From contig CM041196.1 of the NCBI GenBank assembly GCA_023078555.1, positions 11,674,985-11,738,984 on the forward strand: a stretch of 64,000 nucleotides of DNA, read 5' to 3'. Position 1 is the stretch's first letter; every line of letters begins with the position of its first letter. The notes beneath the pieces are model-generated. The model worked only from the letters and a program-made list of their open reading frames with translations, was not told where the DNA came from and ran no database searches. A program made the position numbers and the translations under genes. Positions 34,998 through 47,602 of the stretch are shown here, in pieces. This DNA is from Ulva prolifera. Lineage: Eukaryota; Chlorophyta; Ulvophyceae; Ulvales; Ulvaceae.

Positions 34998-36763
34998 ATG
35001 TTACGTGAGCTGAATTGCAGTCGGTCTCACTGCGCCATCTCCTTTGAGCTGGGGCATGCTGCAGCGCATCTTGGGGCGCAGCGTGTAGGCCGGCGGCCAG
35101 CAGGAGGTGCTCGAGCGCTGCTCGACGCCTGTCGCAGCCGTGCCGACTGGCTCGCCCTGCCCGTCTACTTCCAGTCCTCCACTGCGCTGCGTGATGCGGT
35201 CACAGGGGACATCGGAGGTGGCGCAGGGGCGCTGGAGGAGCTCCGGCGGAATGAGGTGCAGCTGAAGGCGCAGCTGCGGCGGAACGCCCCCCGCATCGTG
35301 CAGACGGTGCGGCAGCCGCGGCCGGCGCATGTGCTCGCGATGTGTACGCCTGACGTGCTTGATTTGACAACATGTGCTTCCTGTGTGCCCGCTTCGCACC
35401 GGCAAGCTGCGTTATCGGCCCATGCATGCGCTGGGCGGCGGTCATGTTGGGCAGTGTGCGCTTGTCCGCTGTTCGTCGCCGCCCGCTTGTGCTCGTTTGC
35501 GATTGCCCTCAGCAGTTGATGATGGCGGCTCGCCCCACATCGCGCCACCACCGCCGTGCAGGTTCGGTCCTGGACGCTGACGAATTCGTGGCCAAGGTGC
35601 AAGACGCGCACCTCGCGCCGCCGCCGGTGTCCGCGGACGGCGTCTGTAGCCAGCCGAACGCATGGCGCGCCGCCGCCGACTCCTCCGAGCAGCCCTTGTT
35701 CCTCCACGAGTCCGCGCGTGCTCGGCCTGCAGGTGCCTGACCTCGTGGACGGCGTGCTGGGCGCTGGGCAGCTGAAGGGGCAGCGGCAGAAGGTCCGCAC
35801 GCTGATGATGCGCCTGCCGCCGCCGGCCGTCGCGGCCCACATCTCGGCGGGCACACGGTACGTCTGGCCTGGTAACACGCCTGCATGCACAGCTGGTGCC
35901 GATGCGGTAGGTTTGCATGCATGCAGCCGCTGCATGCGGGAACGCCCCCGCCCAGGCTGCGTACGTACTGCAGTGTTGTGTGCAGCACTGTGGATGGTGT
36001 GGGCCCCAAACAGTGGCCCCGCACTCCAGAGCATCTGCAGGCTTTGGCGCTGGAGCGGAACTGCTTGACACAGCAAGCAGAAGCCATGGTGCCTGCCGCG
36101 GCCGCATGCGTGGCCCACCTAGCTGACATCAGCAGGCCTCCTCCGAGGTGGGGCGGCACTTCGCACCGCGAGGCAGCCGGGCACGCGGCGAGAGTTTGTG
36201 TGCGAAGCGCTCATCGAAGCGATGGTGCGGAGATTGCGATGTCTGTGCTCGATGCCGATGTTGTGTCATCTGCTGCGAGACCAGCCCTTTGTTTGCGCGG
36301 AGCATGGCTGTGCGATTCAAGGAGTTGACCACGATGCGGCGGCCAGTACTAGAAGCCTGCGGCTTGCTCGCCCAAAGACACATACAAGGCGGTGCTTGTG
36401 ATCATGCCTCAGTCCATGCAAAACAAACGAATCCGCGCTTTTTTCGTCTATTGTTAGGAATTGCATGCCTGTGTGCAGCACACATGGTGGCTGACATCTG
36501 ACATTCTGCAATGGTGTGCGGCACGCGGACGACGGGGCGGGGGGTGGCATGCAGGACGTGTACCGCGAAACGGTGGGCTGCATGCATGACATGGCGGTGC
36601 AGGAGGTGTGCATCGAGCTGCACAGCAGCAACCGCCACATGGACACCATCCAGGCCGCGCAGCAGCTCAACGAGTGGGGCAGCACGCTGTGCCAGGTGTC
36701 GGTCAACACAATGGCGAGTGGCTGGAGCATGCCCGACATGACCGGTGCGCTGAAGGGCGGATA
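34998..36763 (+). CDS. Unidentified multi-exon gene
   Basis: GC-rich plus-strand segments with protein-like composition: about 35,103-35,375 (WLALPVYFQSSTALRDAV, then an E/L/R-rich helix EELRRNEVQLKAQLRRN), about 35,560-35,860 (LDADEFVAKVQDAHLAPP, later VLGLQVPDLVDGVLGAGQ), about 36,190-36,340 (ALIEAMVRRLRCLCSMPM) and about 36,511-36,764 (DVYRETVGCMHDMAVQEV to the stop at 36,762). They appear to be exons of one gene, interrupted by GT/AG introns and perhaps a frame slip near 35,700-35,730. I do not recognise the family. The product looks mainly helical and soluble, with no signal or membrane segment visible. Confidence 0.4.
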
Positions 36764-36764
36764 A

Positions 36765-39700
36765 GGGCGCTGCCGTGGTGCTCTGCCGCTTGGGGCTAAG
36801 CTGATCGGAAGCGGGGGTGGAGGTGGGGACGGCTGCGGAAGGCGGAGCAGGTTGGGACCTCGGGGGCCGGGGCGGGCCAGGCTGCCAGAGTGGGGCGGCC
36901 AGTCTGGGCCACCGCGGCCGCGCTGGCAGCGGAGTCCTTTTGCGTGCAGGCGAGGGGCTGCATGTTTACCAGGCTGGAGTGGGGGCGGGTGCGCGGGTGA
37001 GGTGTGTGGGTGCGTGCTCTATGGCTTTCCCTCATGCTGTGGTTGGGCGCTGTGTACGGGTGCATACTGGGATTAGGCGCTGTATTGGGGAGGTTGGGCA
37101 AGGATGACACTCTCCTGTGTTGCATACGTTGGGCCGTTCGTGTGCTTGTTCGTTGCCCTGGCAGTGCTACCGGCCACTCCGGCTTTAACCTTGCAACATA
37201 CACCCCCAACAGCGGGTGTTTCAGCCACATGGCTACCGACGCTGCTCATGCTGGCCCGAGGCGACAGAGTGAACAGCAATTTACTGGTGTATGTAATCTG
37301 TGCCACTCATAGTCTGAGCATGCGACTTCTTCTTATTGCAAGGTGATGAGGGCCGTCAGCAGAGCCGAAGCATGTCATATCGGTCAGTGCTCCGCATGTA
37401 ATCCAGCATCCACCACTGCACTTGCCCCCTCAGATAGCACAAGGCGACCAGCTTCTGCATGTCCTGTCACAGACATGCCCCAGCTCGACCAAGAGAGTAC
37501 ATTTCTGTGCCAGTGAGAGTGTGTCATTCGACCTGCCATGCTGTTCCACCATGCCCCTTCAGCTTGTGGCACAGCTGCAGGTGTTCCGGCATCGTCTAGC
37601 GGAGTCATATACCTTCGGGAGCTGCTCCATAAATCCCTGGGCGAGCTGTTGCAACGATCCTCGGCTCTCATACCAAACATCGATCGTCAGGCGTGGCAGT
37701 GCAGTGCAAACTGCAAGCATCAAAACTGCGGTGCGCAATTAGTCTAGCGCACCGGCAGATCGAAATTGTTCACTGACTACGGTACTGTCCATGTGACAAT
37801 GTCTGTTCCAGCGCAGGCTATGAGCCAATCGGCGAGGCTCGCGGTGGAGGATGGACAGAATTTTCAACATGCGTCATACTAGGCGACACTGCAATAACCC
37901 CTGGAAATGCATTAAAATACGAGAAACGTCTTGAGTAGCTGACACATCGCCCGAGGATGAGCGGCGCACGGCTGAACAGGTCTGTGAGCTCACAGGGACC
38001 ACTCTGCCCAGGTAGGCCCCCCCGATCCACTCACACTCATCCAGAAACGACGTCAAAGCGGTGCCAATCCTGACTTGGAGCGATGCTTCGGGGCCGAACA
38101 GCAGCTGCGCCAGACAACGCACGCACGAACACTTTGGCGGACAGGGCGCAGGTGAATCAGCGATGTATAAGTTTTCTGTGAGCATCGATCGTGTGCGATA
38201 GTGAGGCATACCTTGACAGGTGTGGGGTGTATAACTACTGCGAACGCGGCATACTCGTAACGCATTGCAGTCCTGAGTGGGGTGCCTGCAAAGTCTAAAC
38301 GTCTAACCGTGAGCGGGTGTTAGTCCGCTGAGGTCTGCATGTCGATCCCTTTCAGGCTCCTGGGTGCGTTTTTAATTCTTTTTTCCTTACTGCGAGGCTT
38401 GTGGCAAGTGACCCAAGCACACGGCTCTGACCAAACTTCGCACATGACATTCCAAATGTCAGCATATACTGCTTCTATGTGGTGACGGAGGAGCCGGTAT
38501 GCAATGCGCTTGAGAGCGCCGTTGTCGGGAGGGTGCTCGCTGTGCAGCGGGACCTCGCCTCGCAGACTTCATGAACGCGGCCCTTTTGCCACGGCTGCAT
38601 AAGCTGGCTATCAGAGCAGGGGTCTTCTATAGGCGGCGGTATGCTGGTGAGTCACGGGGCTGCACCAGGTGCTTTGAAATGCTGGCGAGCGCGAGAAGCG
38701 CACCATGCCACACCACAGCTCCACCAGTAATTGCGCACTACGTCGAGGGATTGCGCTCAGAAGTTTTTTCTCGCGACGCTGGCAGCGCGTTGTGGGCTGC
38801 TCGAGCGTTCAGGCAGCCGTGCCGGTCACGATCGCTGAACTAGCACGCGGCCCCGCTGCAGCTGCGCGGCTATACCTGCGGACTGACACACTACACTCGC
38901 AAGACACGGCCTCATCTGCATCATTCAGAAATGCAGAAACATCAAGTCACCTTTCAGAACGACGACGGACAGGGCAGGGCCAGTTCGAAGCGAGCTGACG
39001 AGACACCCAAAACACATTTCCACTCGTGGGACGACCTACGATCACTGAAATCAGCATGCCTGCGGCAACATTTGTGATGGGATGCAGACATCCTTCGATG
39101 CATGGTGGCTGGCGCCAGCCGAGTTCTCGCCCCTAGCGCCACTTCACACTGTCTCGTTCTGTAGGAATCAGCTGGATTGCACGCGGTGTAATCCGAAAGC
39201 AGTGAGAGCGAAAATCGGCAAGCAGAATACGCAGGCTACCCCTGCCCAACTGCCGACTGTAATGTAACCGGCTCTGATATATCTCCATTCAGCACGAGTT
39301 CGTGTGGCTGAAGATCAATCCCAAATTCCGGAATTCCAGGCGGGGCGCTGTGCTCACGCACTTTCACAGTGACTGGAGGTGTGCGCATTTCATACAGGCC
39401 CGCTGCCTGTGTTGTTGCTGCGTTCATGCATGCAGGTATAGACCATTGAGAAGGCCCTGCTCCGGGCGATTGAGTGCCCGCGCACTGTTGACAACAGTCA
39501 CGGCCCTCGAGTCATGTGCAGCTGCTGTAGAAAGTGATGCTGCCGCGTTTGCGGCTGTTGCCCGGGTTGTTGGCTGAGGTTAGCATTGGTGGTTGCTTGT
39601 GTGGCAGCTGATCAGTGGTTAGGCTTGATGTGTTGGTTTGCTTTGCCATACAATGCCCCGGTATGTGTAACTAATGAGCTGTAGAAAGTGATGCTGCCGC

Positions 39701-40402
39701 GTGCAAACAATGACACGCACCGAGTGGCACTAGCATGGGTGATGCAGACTCGCCCCCCGCTCGCATTGCTTCAGGGCGATCAGCTGCATGGTGCATGGTA
39801 CGCATGTATGGTGTAGACGTACGGGTAGGACACATGCATGCATGATGATGCAGAGTGGCAGTGGTGCTGGCGGAGGGTGATGCATGTGAGAAATGCTCCT
39901 ACGCAGCACTCTGCCAGTTGCCACAAATAGAACAAAAGCGCAAGATATCTCAGGGCTACCGCTACATGAAGTGCAGATGGTTCACTGCCTCTTCGGCCAC
40001 GTGCCGACGAAAGACGGGTAAAGCTGCTTTGCTGTGTTAAAGCTTTCCAGATCGAGTGTTGCTGCGTGTGCAAGATGACGACAAACTAAATATGGAAGCG
40101 GACTAACAAAGTCTCTCCCCTTGAAGAACTCACACAAGAAAACGCAAACCACCTCCACCCGCGTGTGACGACACATAAATATGCATCTGGGCGAATTGAA
40201 CCGCTTTGGCAGTAACGCCCTCGGCTTCTGGATTTGCGCTACAGCCTGCGCATGTATCGAGATACACGTGCAGTTTCCATACTGGCAGTATAGCAACAAC
40301 CGGCGTGAATCTGCCCTGCTGCATGTAGCAGACACTAGGGAGGGTCATGCCAGTAATGTACATTGCTGTAACGCCACGGCGACAGCATGATCATATTTGG
40401 AA
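36765..40402. other. No gene I can support
   Basis: Several short frames (for example 37,104-37,346, with a hydrophobic stretch, and 38,571-38,843) have no recognisable family. A 25-bp sequence (GCTGTAGAAAGTGATGCTGC and five further bases) occurs twice, near 39,528 and 39,680. The right end, nearest 40,402, is the probable 3' UTR of the first LHCII gene and resembles the matching region downstream of the second gene. Confidence 0.35.
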
Positions 40403-42714
40403 CTAGTTTCCTGGGACAAACTTGGTAGCGTAGTTCCTGCACATCATACCAAGCTGGTCAGGAACAACTCAAAGTCATTCCAAAATATGCACTCTCCAAG
40501 CATGGTCTGCTACATGCTGTACACCAGCATGGAACAGCTCAGCATCATCCCAGAAGACATTTTGTGGCTTTGGAATAAAAACCCACCCATGCGAGATGAC
40601 TGTGCCGTTATCGCACGATCGCTGGAGTTGCACAGATGGCAGAACAATCCAACTGAGCGGTAGAGCAAGAGTATAGACGGCATCGCACCAAGCATTGGCG
40701 CTGAATGGGTCAGCGACGTGCTCTGCCCAGTTCTCGATGGGCCCCTTGCCAGTCACAATCGCCTGCATGAAGAAGCCAGACATGGAGACCATGGCGAGCC
40801 GGCCGTTCTTGATCTCCTTCACCTTGAGCTCAGCAAACACGTCCGGGTCCTGAGCCAGGCCCAGAGGGTCGAAGTAGTCACCACCGGGGTACAACCTGTC
40901 CAGGCCCTTGCCAGCGGGGCCTCCGTTGACACGGTATCCCTCAATGAGCCCCATGAGGACCACCTGGCAGCCCAGGACGGCGAGGATGCTTTGGGCATGG
41001 ACAAGGTTTGGGAGGCCGAGGTAGTCGAGGCCACCAGATGAGAAGATCTGGGCACCAGCCTTGAACCAGACGGCCTCCCCAAAGGCAGTGCCTTGGTACT
41101 TGGCGAGGAGCTCGGGGGTGACGCAGCCCAGAGCTCCGAGCATGGCCCAGCGGGCGTGGATGACCTCGAGCTCGCGGTAGCGGCGGAAGGTCTCGGGGTC
41201 AGCTGAAAGACCTGCGGTGTCCTGCAAGCACGCCTCCATTCAGCATACCCAATGTGGCCTGGGGTCAGCTGATAGAGCTGTGGTGCCCCTACAAGCAGGA
41301 GAGCAGTAGCTGGGTCATGCTTGCATAGAGGACACTGAGCGCTCACGCATGCACCCCCTTCTGCAATACCTCACGACTCTTCAATGTTCCGTCAGCGCAG
41401 CATTCATCCAGATGACCGTATGACAAGATGGAGGCCATCCAGGAGCCTCGCTATACACAGCAAGCTCCATTGGTGCAGCAGGAGGAAGGTTAGCACAGGG
41501 CTGGAGAGGCAGTGGCATTTGGACGAGGCACCTGGCAGAAGCACAGACACGTCGCCGCATGCTCAGGCACATAAGGGGCCAGGCAAGGATTCCTCACGTG
41601 ATGGCAAAGACGAAGGTCAAGCGCACTCATTAAAAAGACTGTATTTCATCGTCTGACACATGATCCCAAGAAAACGAGATGTTAATCAGGCGGTGTCCAA
41701 GGTCATGTGGTCAGGAGCGCACCCAGCCGTAATCTCCGGGGAACTCGCCCGTCAGGTACGATGGCGGCTCACCAGACAGAGGCCCGAGGAAGAGGCCCCG
41801 GTCAGGCCCGTAGTAGGGAGACTCCGACACGGCGGCAGCCGCAGACGTGGCGCCGCCCTTTGTGGCTGCTCGCTCTCTGCAGAACAAGCTATCTTCAGCC
41901 TGTGCACACGTCGCGAGAGCAGTGCGGGTCTGGGGCACTGACGTGGTCACCGACCATGCATCCAGTCACACGGAAGTGACCTGAGCTCAGCTGAGTCACA
42001 GGAGCCATGCCTACACAAATCCAGACAGACAGGCATGCATACAAGCATGCATATGTACATGCAGCAGCGATGCCTCGCTCGCAGTAGCATCCACCTTGGC
42101 AGTGCGGGGGCCAAGTCACCCGGATGCCCCCACAAGCCACACTCCATTGGTCAGCGCACAGTCTCTTTCGGTTTCAGATCATGGAGCTGTGAATTCTCGA
42201 TGCGTTAGTCTATGTCATCATGCATATATACAGTCAGTGAACTCCAGGCATCCTGCGCAGGTCCCGCAGGACTGCGCATGCAGGACTCCGCATGCAGGCC
42301 ACTGTGAGAGGCTCTATGGGATCTCCCTGGGGACAGCAGAGGATTCGACAGAAGCCGGACGCTCACAGCGGTGCGCCACAGACTCTCGCGGAGATACCAC
42401 ATACACGTGTGCCGACAGCTGGGTGGACACAGAGCAATGACGTGCAGTCACAGGCTGTTGGCTGTGCCTGGTTGCTCGATGGAGACAGTGAGCTGCAGGT
42501 GTGAGTGGCCATGCATATACGGGTGCAATGAATGCAGGCCGGCCCCACACCGGACTGTACTTGGTTTCGGTTGTTCTTGTGTGGTCGTCTTGCCAGAGAC
42601 AGTCTGCTTGCCGCCGACAGTTGCATTGCCTGAGACGGTCTTGTTTCCCGAGACTGTCTTCCTCTCTGAGATGGTTTTAGGCTTGTCTGCGGTCATAGAC
42701 CACTTGGAGCCGTT
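40403..42714 (-). CDS. LHCBM: LHCII chlorophyll a/b-binding protein, copy 1, with hexapeptide-repeat N-terminus
   Basis: Light-harvesting antenna protein of photosystem II in the thylakoid membrane. Exons on the minus strand: 42,551-42,714, 41,723-41,876, 40,689-41,221 and 40,403-40,436; the phases fit and the end reads [10 protein letters not shown]. The core is near-identical to [26 protein letters not shown], helix [16 protein letters not shown] and helix [15 protein letters not shown], with the E-x-x-H/N-x-R chlorophyll ligands intact. The usual trimer motif WYxxxR reads YYGPDR here. The first exon found encodes NGSKWSM, then a run of hexapeptides ([24 protein letters not shown]) absent from copy 2. 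The exon with the start codon and transit peptide was not found; it should lie above 42,714. Donors are GTGTGG, GTGCGC and GTGCGA. Confidence 0.92.
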
Positions 42715-45200
42715 CTGCAGGTACAGTTATGGTCACTTGAGCCTTTGTTGCGAGGCATCAGACAATTGCGTGGCTAGGTGCTGCTTTGTGCTGGTACGAA
42801 GTGCAAACGTTATTGCCTGTGGACCCGACCATGTTCATGAGCCAGCAAGGATTTGAGTATATTTTCAACATTGAACATTTTGTGAGCCAGGCATGAGCAT
42901 TGCAATCGCAGCAGTCTCATCTGTGGTCCAACACCAAGGCATATTCCTGCCCAGGCACGCGACAGCTGCCACAACAGCTGCAAGGCTAGTGCTCGGGATG
43001 GGAACAAGCATCGTCTGCGTCAATTGACATTACGCTGACCAATATGGTGCTGTCCAACATCTGATATAACCTTTCTCAGGTCGGGCTGACGACGATACAC
43101 AATTCAACAAGACTGCATGCGCTGCGGCAGAACACACCGAAACTGAGAATGTGGAAAACATGTTGCTTGTTGAAGTTTTCAAGGGGGATGAAAGGATAAA
43201 ATGCCATTATGGCGTAGGTCGGCCATTATATATGTCAAACTGCAGAGCTGCAACATATTCGGTGACGGGGCCCGTTCCGCACGCGTAAATGCCTTACTAC
43301 ACGCTGCAAGCGCGCCACACGGCCGAGCCACTGATACATGCGCGCGGCGGAGCCGGTGTTGCGGGGTCCCTGCGTGTGCACGGCATACTCTGGACACCTG
43401 AGCAGCTCGCGCTGGGATTGTATCCATTGCGAAAATCTAGCGCGGCACGCAACAACCGTCTCTCTGTACTGGCTGCATCCCCGTGAATACTTGGCAGTGA
43501 TCAAATGTGCTGCTCTCATGCTGGCAGATCAACGATTGCTATTCCTGGGCTTGTGCACCTCGATATGTCGCACAGCACCCAGGCCACTACCACGCGCAGC
43601 GCGCTAGTCGTGCATCTGTGCTGCACACGACTGACCATACATTAATTACTGCCGCACCCCCTTTCAGTTGTGCGTCTGGCTTTCAGTCCTCGCCATTTCC
43701 TATTCCTGAAGCCAGCTGTGACATATTGGAAGTGACCGCTGCTCGAACAGGCGTACCGGACATTGCATGGCCTGCCTAGGCTGTCGTTCCCTGGTTGATA
43801 ATGTCAGGCGAGACACGAGACTTTCACTAGACTCCGTGTACCTATCTGCAGGACATCAAAATAAAAAGTGGAGACGGAAGGTACTTGCAGAGGCTTGTGT
43901 CAATGTGACAGTATGGTGAACATGTGAAAGACGGGATGGCCAAGCTGATCTGTCACTTTTGTCGTAAGACAGACATAGTCTATCAGTCAAGACTCAGGTC
44001 ATATGTGGCTGAGCAATTTCAATCACTATGTAGCTAACCTGCCTCAGCCTGTGTCATTCGACAATGATTCATGAAGCGTAGACAGCATCGCAGTGGTCGC
44101 ATCAACCAGCAGTTTTCATGCATCGCACCTCGCCAAGTACACAGACCCGGACGTAACCCTGGCTGTTGTTGTACGTACCACCCGACATTGTGGAGCTGTT
44201 TCCATATGTCACACTGATTCATGTGTTGCCATTCTCTACAGTAATGTTGTGAGTGGAAGGGTGTGGCACGGCTTCGATGGATACCGATCACCAATCAACC
44301 TGAATCAGTACTAAGTGATCCAGAGATTTGGAGTTCCATCCCATGCAGCATGAGTGCACGACAATGAAGCACTGGCAATTCCCACCACTACCGTATCGAC
44401 TCTGTCCTTGCGGCCAAACATATTCGTCACAAGGTAGGTGAATGTTCACGACACCATACCCAATACTATAATCATGTGAACCGGCAGCGACTACTGCATG
44501 CAGCAAGGAGCCTCCATCATGATGGCATATGGAGCTTCAAACCAGTTCGAGTCTGGAGCAGGCCTCCATCGACTGCAATCACGCGCCGCCGTGTCTTCCA
44601 ATCCTGAAAGGCTATTTCACCATGATGTTGCATTGGCAAGTGCATCACAGTGCCCCACGCAGGACCACACTTGCCATGTCACACTCTGGCAGACATACCG
44701 CACAGACGTTCTGTCTGATAACCCCAACTAATGGCATGCCTCTGACGTGTCGCGGTGCTGGCAGAGGATTGTGCATGCTACGCTGTGGCGGCATTGGTGG
44801 ATCATGAGTCAGACAGGGGTTATCGATATGTTCCCAGGATTCGATCGGGTGTAAATGTCAAAGAGCGTATATATAGGATATGTCAGGTGTTGCATAGTAC
44901 AAGGCCTGGTATGCTAATGCCTGGCCATGCAGTTGCAAGAGAGCAAATCTATACATTGTAGTTGCAACAGGCAACAGCAGCACGCCGAGAATGTGCAATT
45001 GAGCGAATTTACAGGCTTTGTCAGAAAGGACCTCTATTTCTGGATTTCACACAGCGATCTATGTACTGCTCGCCAATTTGCATATTGGCATTGTGGCATG
45101 AAAAGTCATGACCCTGCCCTGCATGTAGCACAGGCCAGCGCCATATCTATTGTGTACATATTGCAAACACTAATGCAACAGCATGACCATATTTGTCAAT
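42715..45200. other. Intergenic between the two LHCII genes
   Basis: About 2.5 kb with short frames only. It should contain the first exon and promoter of LHCII copy 1 and the 3' UTR of copy 2. One possible start exon on the minus strand begins MLVPIPSTSLAAVVAAVACL near 43,015, but I could not join it. The minus strand reads TGTAA at 45,009-45,013, a chlorophyte-type poly(A) signal for copy 2. Confidence 0.4.
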
Positions 45201-46946
45201 CTAGTTTCCTGGGACGAACTTGGTAGCATAGTTCCTGCACACCGGACTGTGGCTCAGAGATGCAGCCTGGTGAGGGTACAGTATGGTGGATGCAGTGGAT
45301 GTCAGAATATGCAAGGTGTACACATCAGCGCTAGACAGTTGGTACGGCATTGTAGGTTTTGAACATTAGACGTAGGCACTGAGGGTCAGAATGGTAGATG
45401 CAGTGGAAGCAGCACATGCAAGACATGCAACTTGTAGTTCACCATCATTTGCTGTGGCAATGTCAGATGTGCAAGCCAAGTGCGAGTAGCAATCATCAAT
45501 GACAAGAGGCACACCATGCATTGGCGCTGTATGGGTCAGCGACGTGCTCTGCCCAGTTTTCGATGGGCCCCTTGCCAGTCACAATGGCCTGCACGAAGAA
45601 TCCAAACATGGAGAACATGGCGAGGCGGCCGTTCTTGATCTCCTTCACCTTGAGCTCAGCGAACGCATCTGGGTCCTCAGCAAGGCCAAGAGGGTCGAAG
45701 TAGTCTCCACCGGGGTACAACCTGTCCAGGCCCTCGCCAGCGGGGCCTCCGTTGACACGGTATCCCTCAATGAGTCCCATGAGGACCACCTGGCAGCCCA
45801 GAATAGCAAGGATGCTTTGAGCATGGATCAGGCCTGGGGAGCCGAGGTAGTCAAGGCCACCAGACGAGAAGATCTGGGCACCAGCCTTGAACCAGACCGC
45901 CTCTCCGAAGGGAGTGCCTTGGTACTTGGCGAGGAGCTCTGGGGTGACGCAACCCAGAGCACCGAGCATAGCCCAGCGAGCATGGATCACCTCGAGCTCG
46001 CGGTAGCGGCGGAAAGTCTCGGGGTCAGCTGAAAGACCTGCGGTGTCCTGCACACATGATGCTGTCTCAACAGGCAGTCCAGACGCACAACGCTTTGTGG
46101 ATGTGGTCAAAGGAGAGATGCATTACGCAAGCTGGGAGCTATGGCAGGGACCGGAAATAACAAGCCAGTTGTGAGCTCTTGCCGATCAGCCCTGTCAGCG
46201 CTCACAACAACGGGACAGTCCAGGCAGAGGTTTGTCAACACACACGCAAGGATACAAGGGTTTGCCACGGAACACGCAAAGATGCACGGTAAGATATTAC
46301 TTACCCAGCCGTAGTCTCCGGGGAACTCGCCCGTCAGGTATGACGGTGGCTCGCCGGACAGAGGGCCAAGGAAGAGGCCTCGGCTTTCGCCGTACCACGG
46401 GCCCAGGTTGTCGGACGCGCCCTTGTCCTTGCTCCACCAGCCCGCACGCTCACTGCATTCAGGTCGTATAAGCAATGTGCATCGGCAAAGCCGCTGTGTG
46501 ATGGAGATGCCACGCGACAATCCTGTCGTCCTTGCCACATGGGTTCGACTGGCCTAGTCGACAGACAATTGGATAGACGTGAACAGTCAAACACATGTCT
46601 GCCATAACGCCACAATGGATGCAAAAATAAGGAAGTGTATGCTGGAACCAGTCAATGCGTCGATAACATCGAAGGGGTGTGCCTGCGAGTTGCGATATGC
46701 ATCTCAAGCCTGCTGACATAGGCTGCCACAGCATATCCTACAGAAGCTAACTTCGAAAGTAACGCAGGCATACCAAAGCATGCTCCATCCTTCAGCTATA
46801 TGCGTGCTGTAGAGAGGTTTTGTGGGGGACGAAATGAACTGGCAGAGCGGGACGAACAGAAGAATGCCATACCGGACGGTCTTGCGTGATGCTCCTGGCT
46901 TGGCCTTGCCTGTCTTCTTGGCCATCATGGTCCATTTTGACCCGTT
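45201..46946 (-). CDS. LHCBM: LHCII chlorophyll a/b-binding protein, copy 2
   Basis: Tandem paralogue of copy 1 on the same strand. Exons on the minus strand: 46,873-46,946, 46,305-46,452, 45,515-46,047 and 45,201-45,234. The third and fourth exons have the same lengths as in copy 1 (533 and 34 bp) and the phases agree. The first exon found encodes [18 protein letters not shown] and lacks the hexapeptide run. The second has the trimer motif WYGESR, with the W that copy 1 lacks, then [18 protein letters not shown]. Helix B and C signatures and the [10 protein letters not shown] end are intact. One donor is a consensus GTAAGT. The transit-peptide exon was not found and should lie above 46,946. 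Its role is PSII antenna, and possibly state transitions through N-terminal Thr residues. Confidence 0.93.
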
Positions 46947-47602
46947 CTGCAACATGCATCCGTGTAAATGATGTCAAAAATTGGCGAGCGGTGAAGTTGA
47001 CATGCTGCCAAAGTACTGGGTATCCGAGGAATCTGGTGCAAATCCATGGTAAGACGAAATCGTCTGTCCCACAACAGCACATGAAGACGTGATGTTCACA
47101 TACAGAACAATGTCATGCCATCGCGTGTGTGCTAGACAACATCGCTGTAGTGCCAGGACGCACCGAAACAGATGATACGGTAGACATGATTGTATATCGG
47201 TTTGCAGGTGAATACGAACAAATGTGGGATGCATGTAACCTGGATCATCAGCCATTATATGTGTTTACAGCGCACGCTTGCGGTACCTACTGTCAAGGTC
47301 AGTGCGTGCGCATGGCATACTCCGGACATCCGAAACGCCAGCACAGGATCGGATCCCGAAATCTATGTGCGCAAACATTCCCCCGAAATCTCAGGTGGGA
47401 GATGCTCTGCACAGCGCTGTGCCCCTGTAGCCATCGCAATGCAGGCATCCTTTTCTGCCTTCACATCCGGAGCGCGGACCTGAACGCAAATGACCCACTA
47501 TCTGCGTGAAAAATCTGACATACTCCGCAGTTAGGTATGGTTTTGCGAATTAGATGCCTATCACTAGCATGATGTAAGCTACCGGCTTTCTATGAGTCAG
47601 AA

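Noticed and set aside
35165-36159. Long minus-strand frames of 134-317 codons
   Set aside because: GC-rich shadows rich in Arg, Pro, Ala and His; the plus strand has the better protein-like composition and splice signals.
38285-38370. tRNA-like segment with GTCGATCCC
   Set aside because: The B box lacks a base, the anticodon loop has eight bases and no acceptor stem is found.
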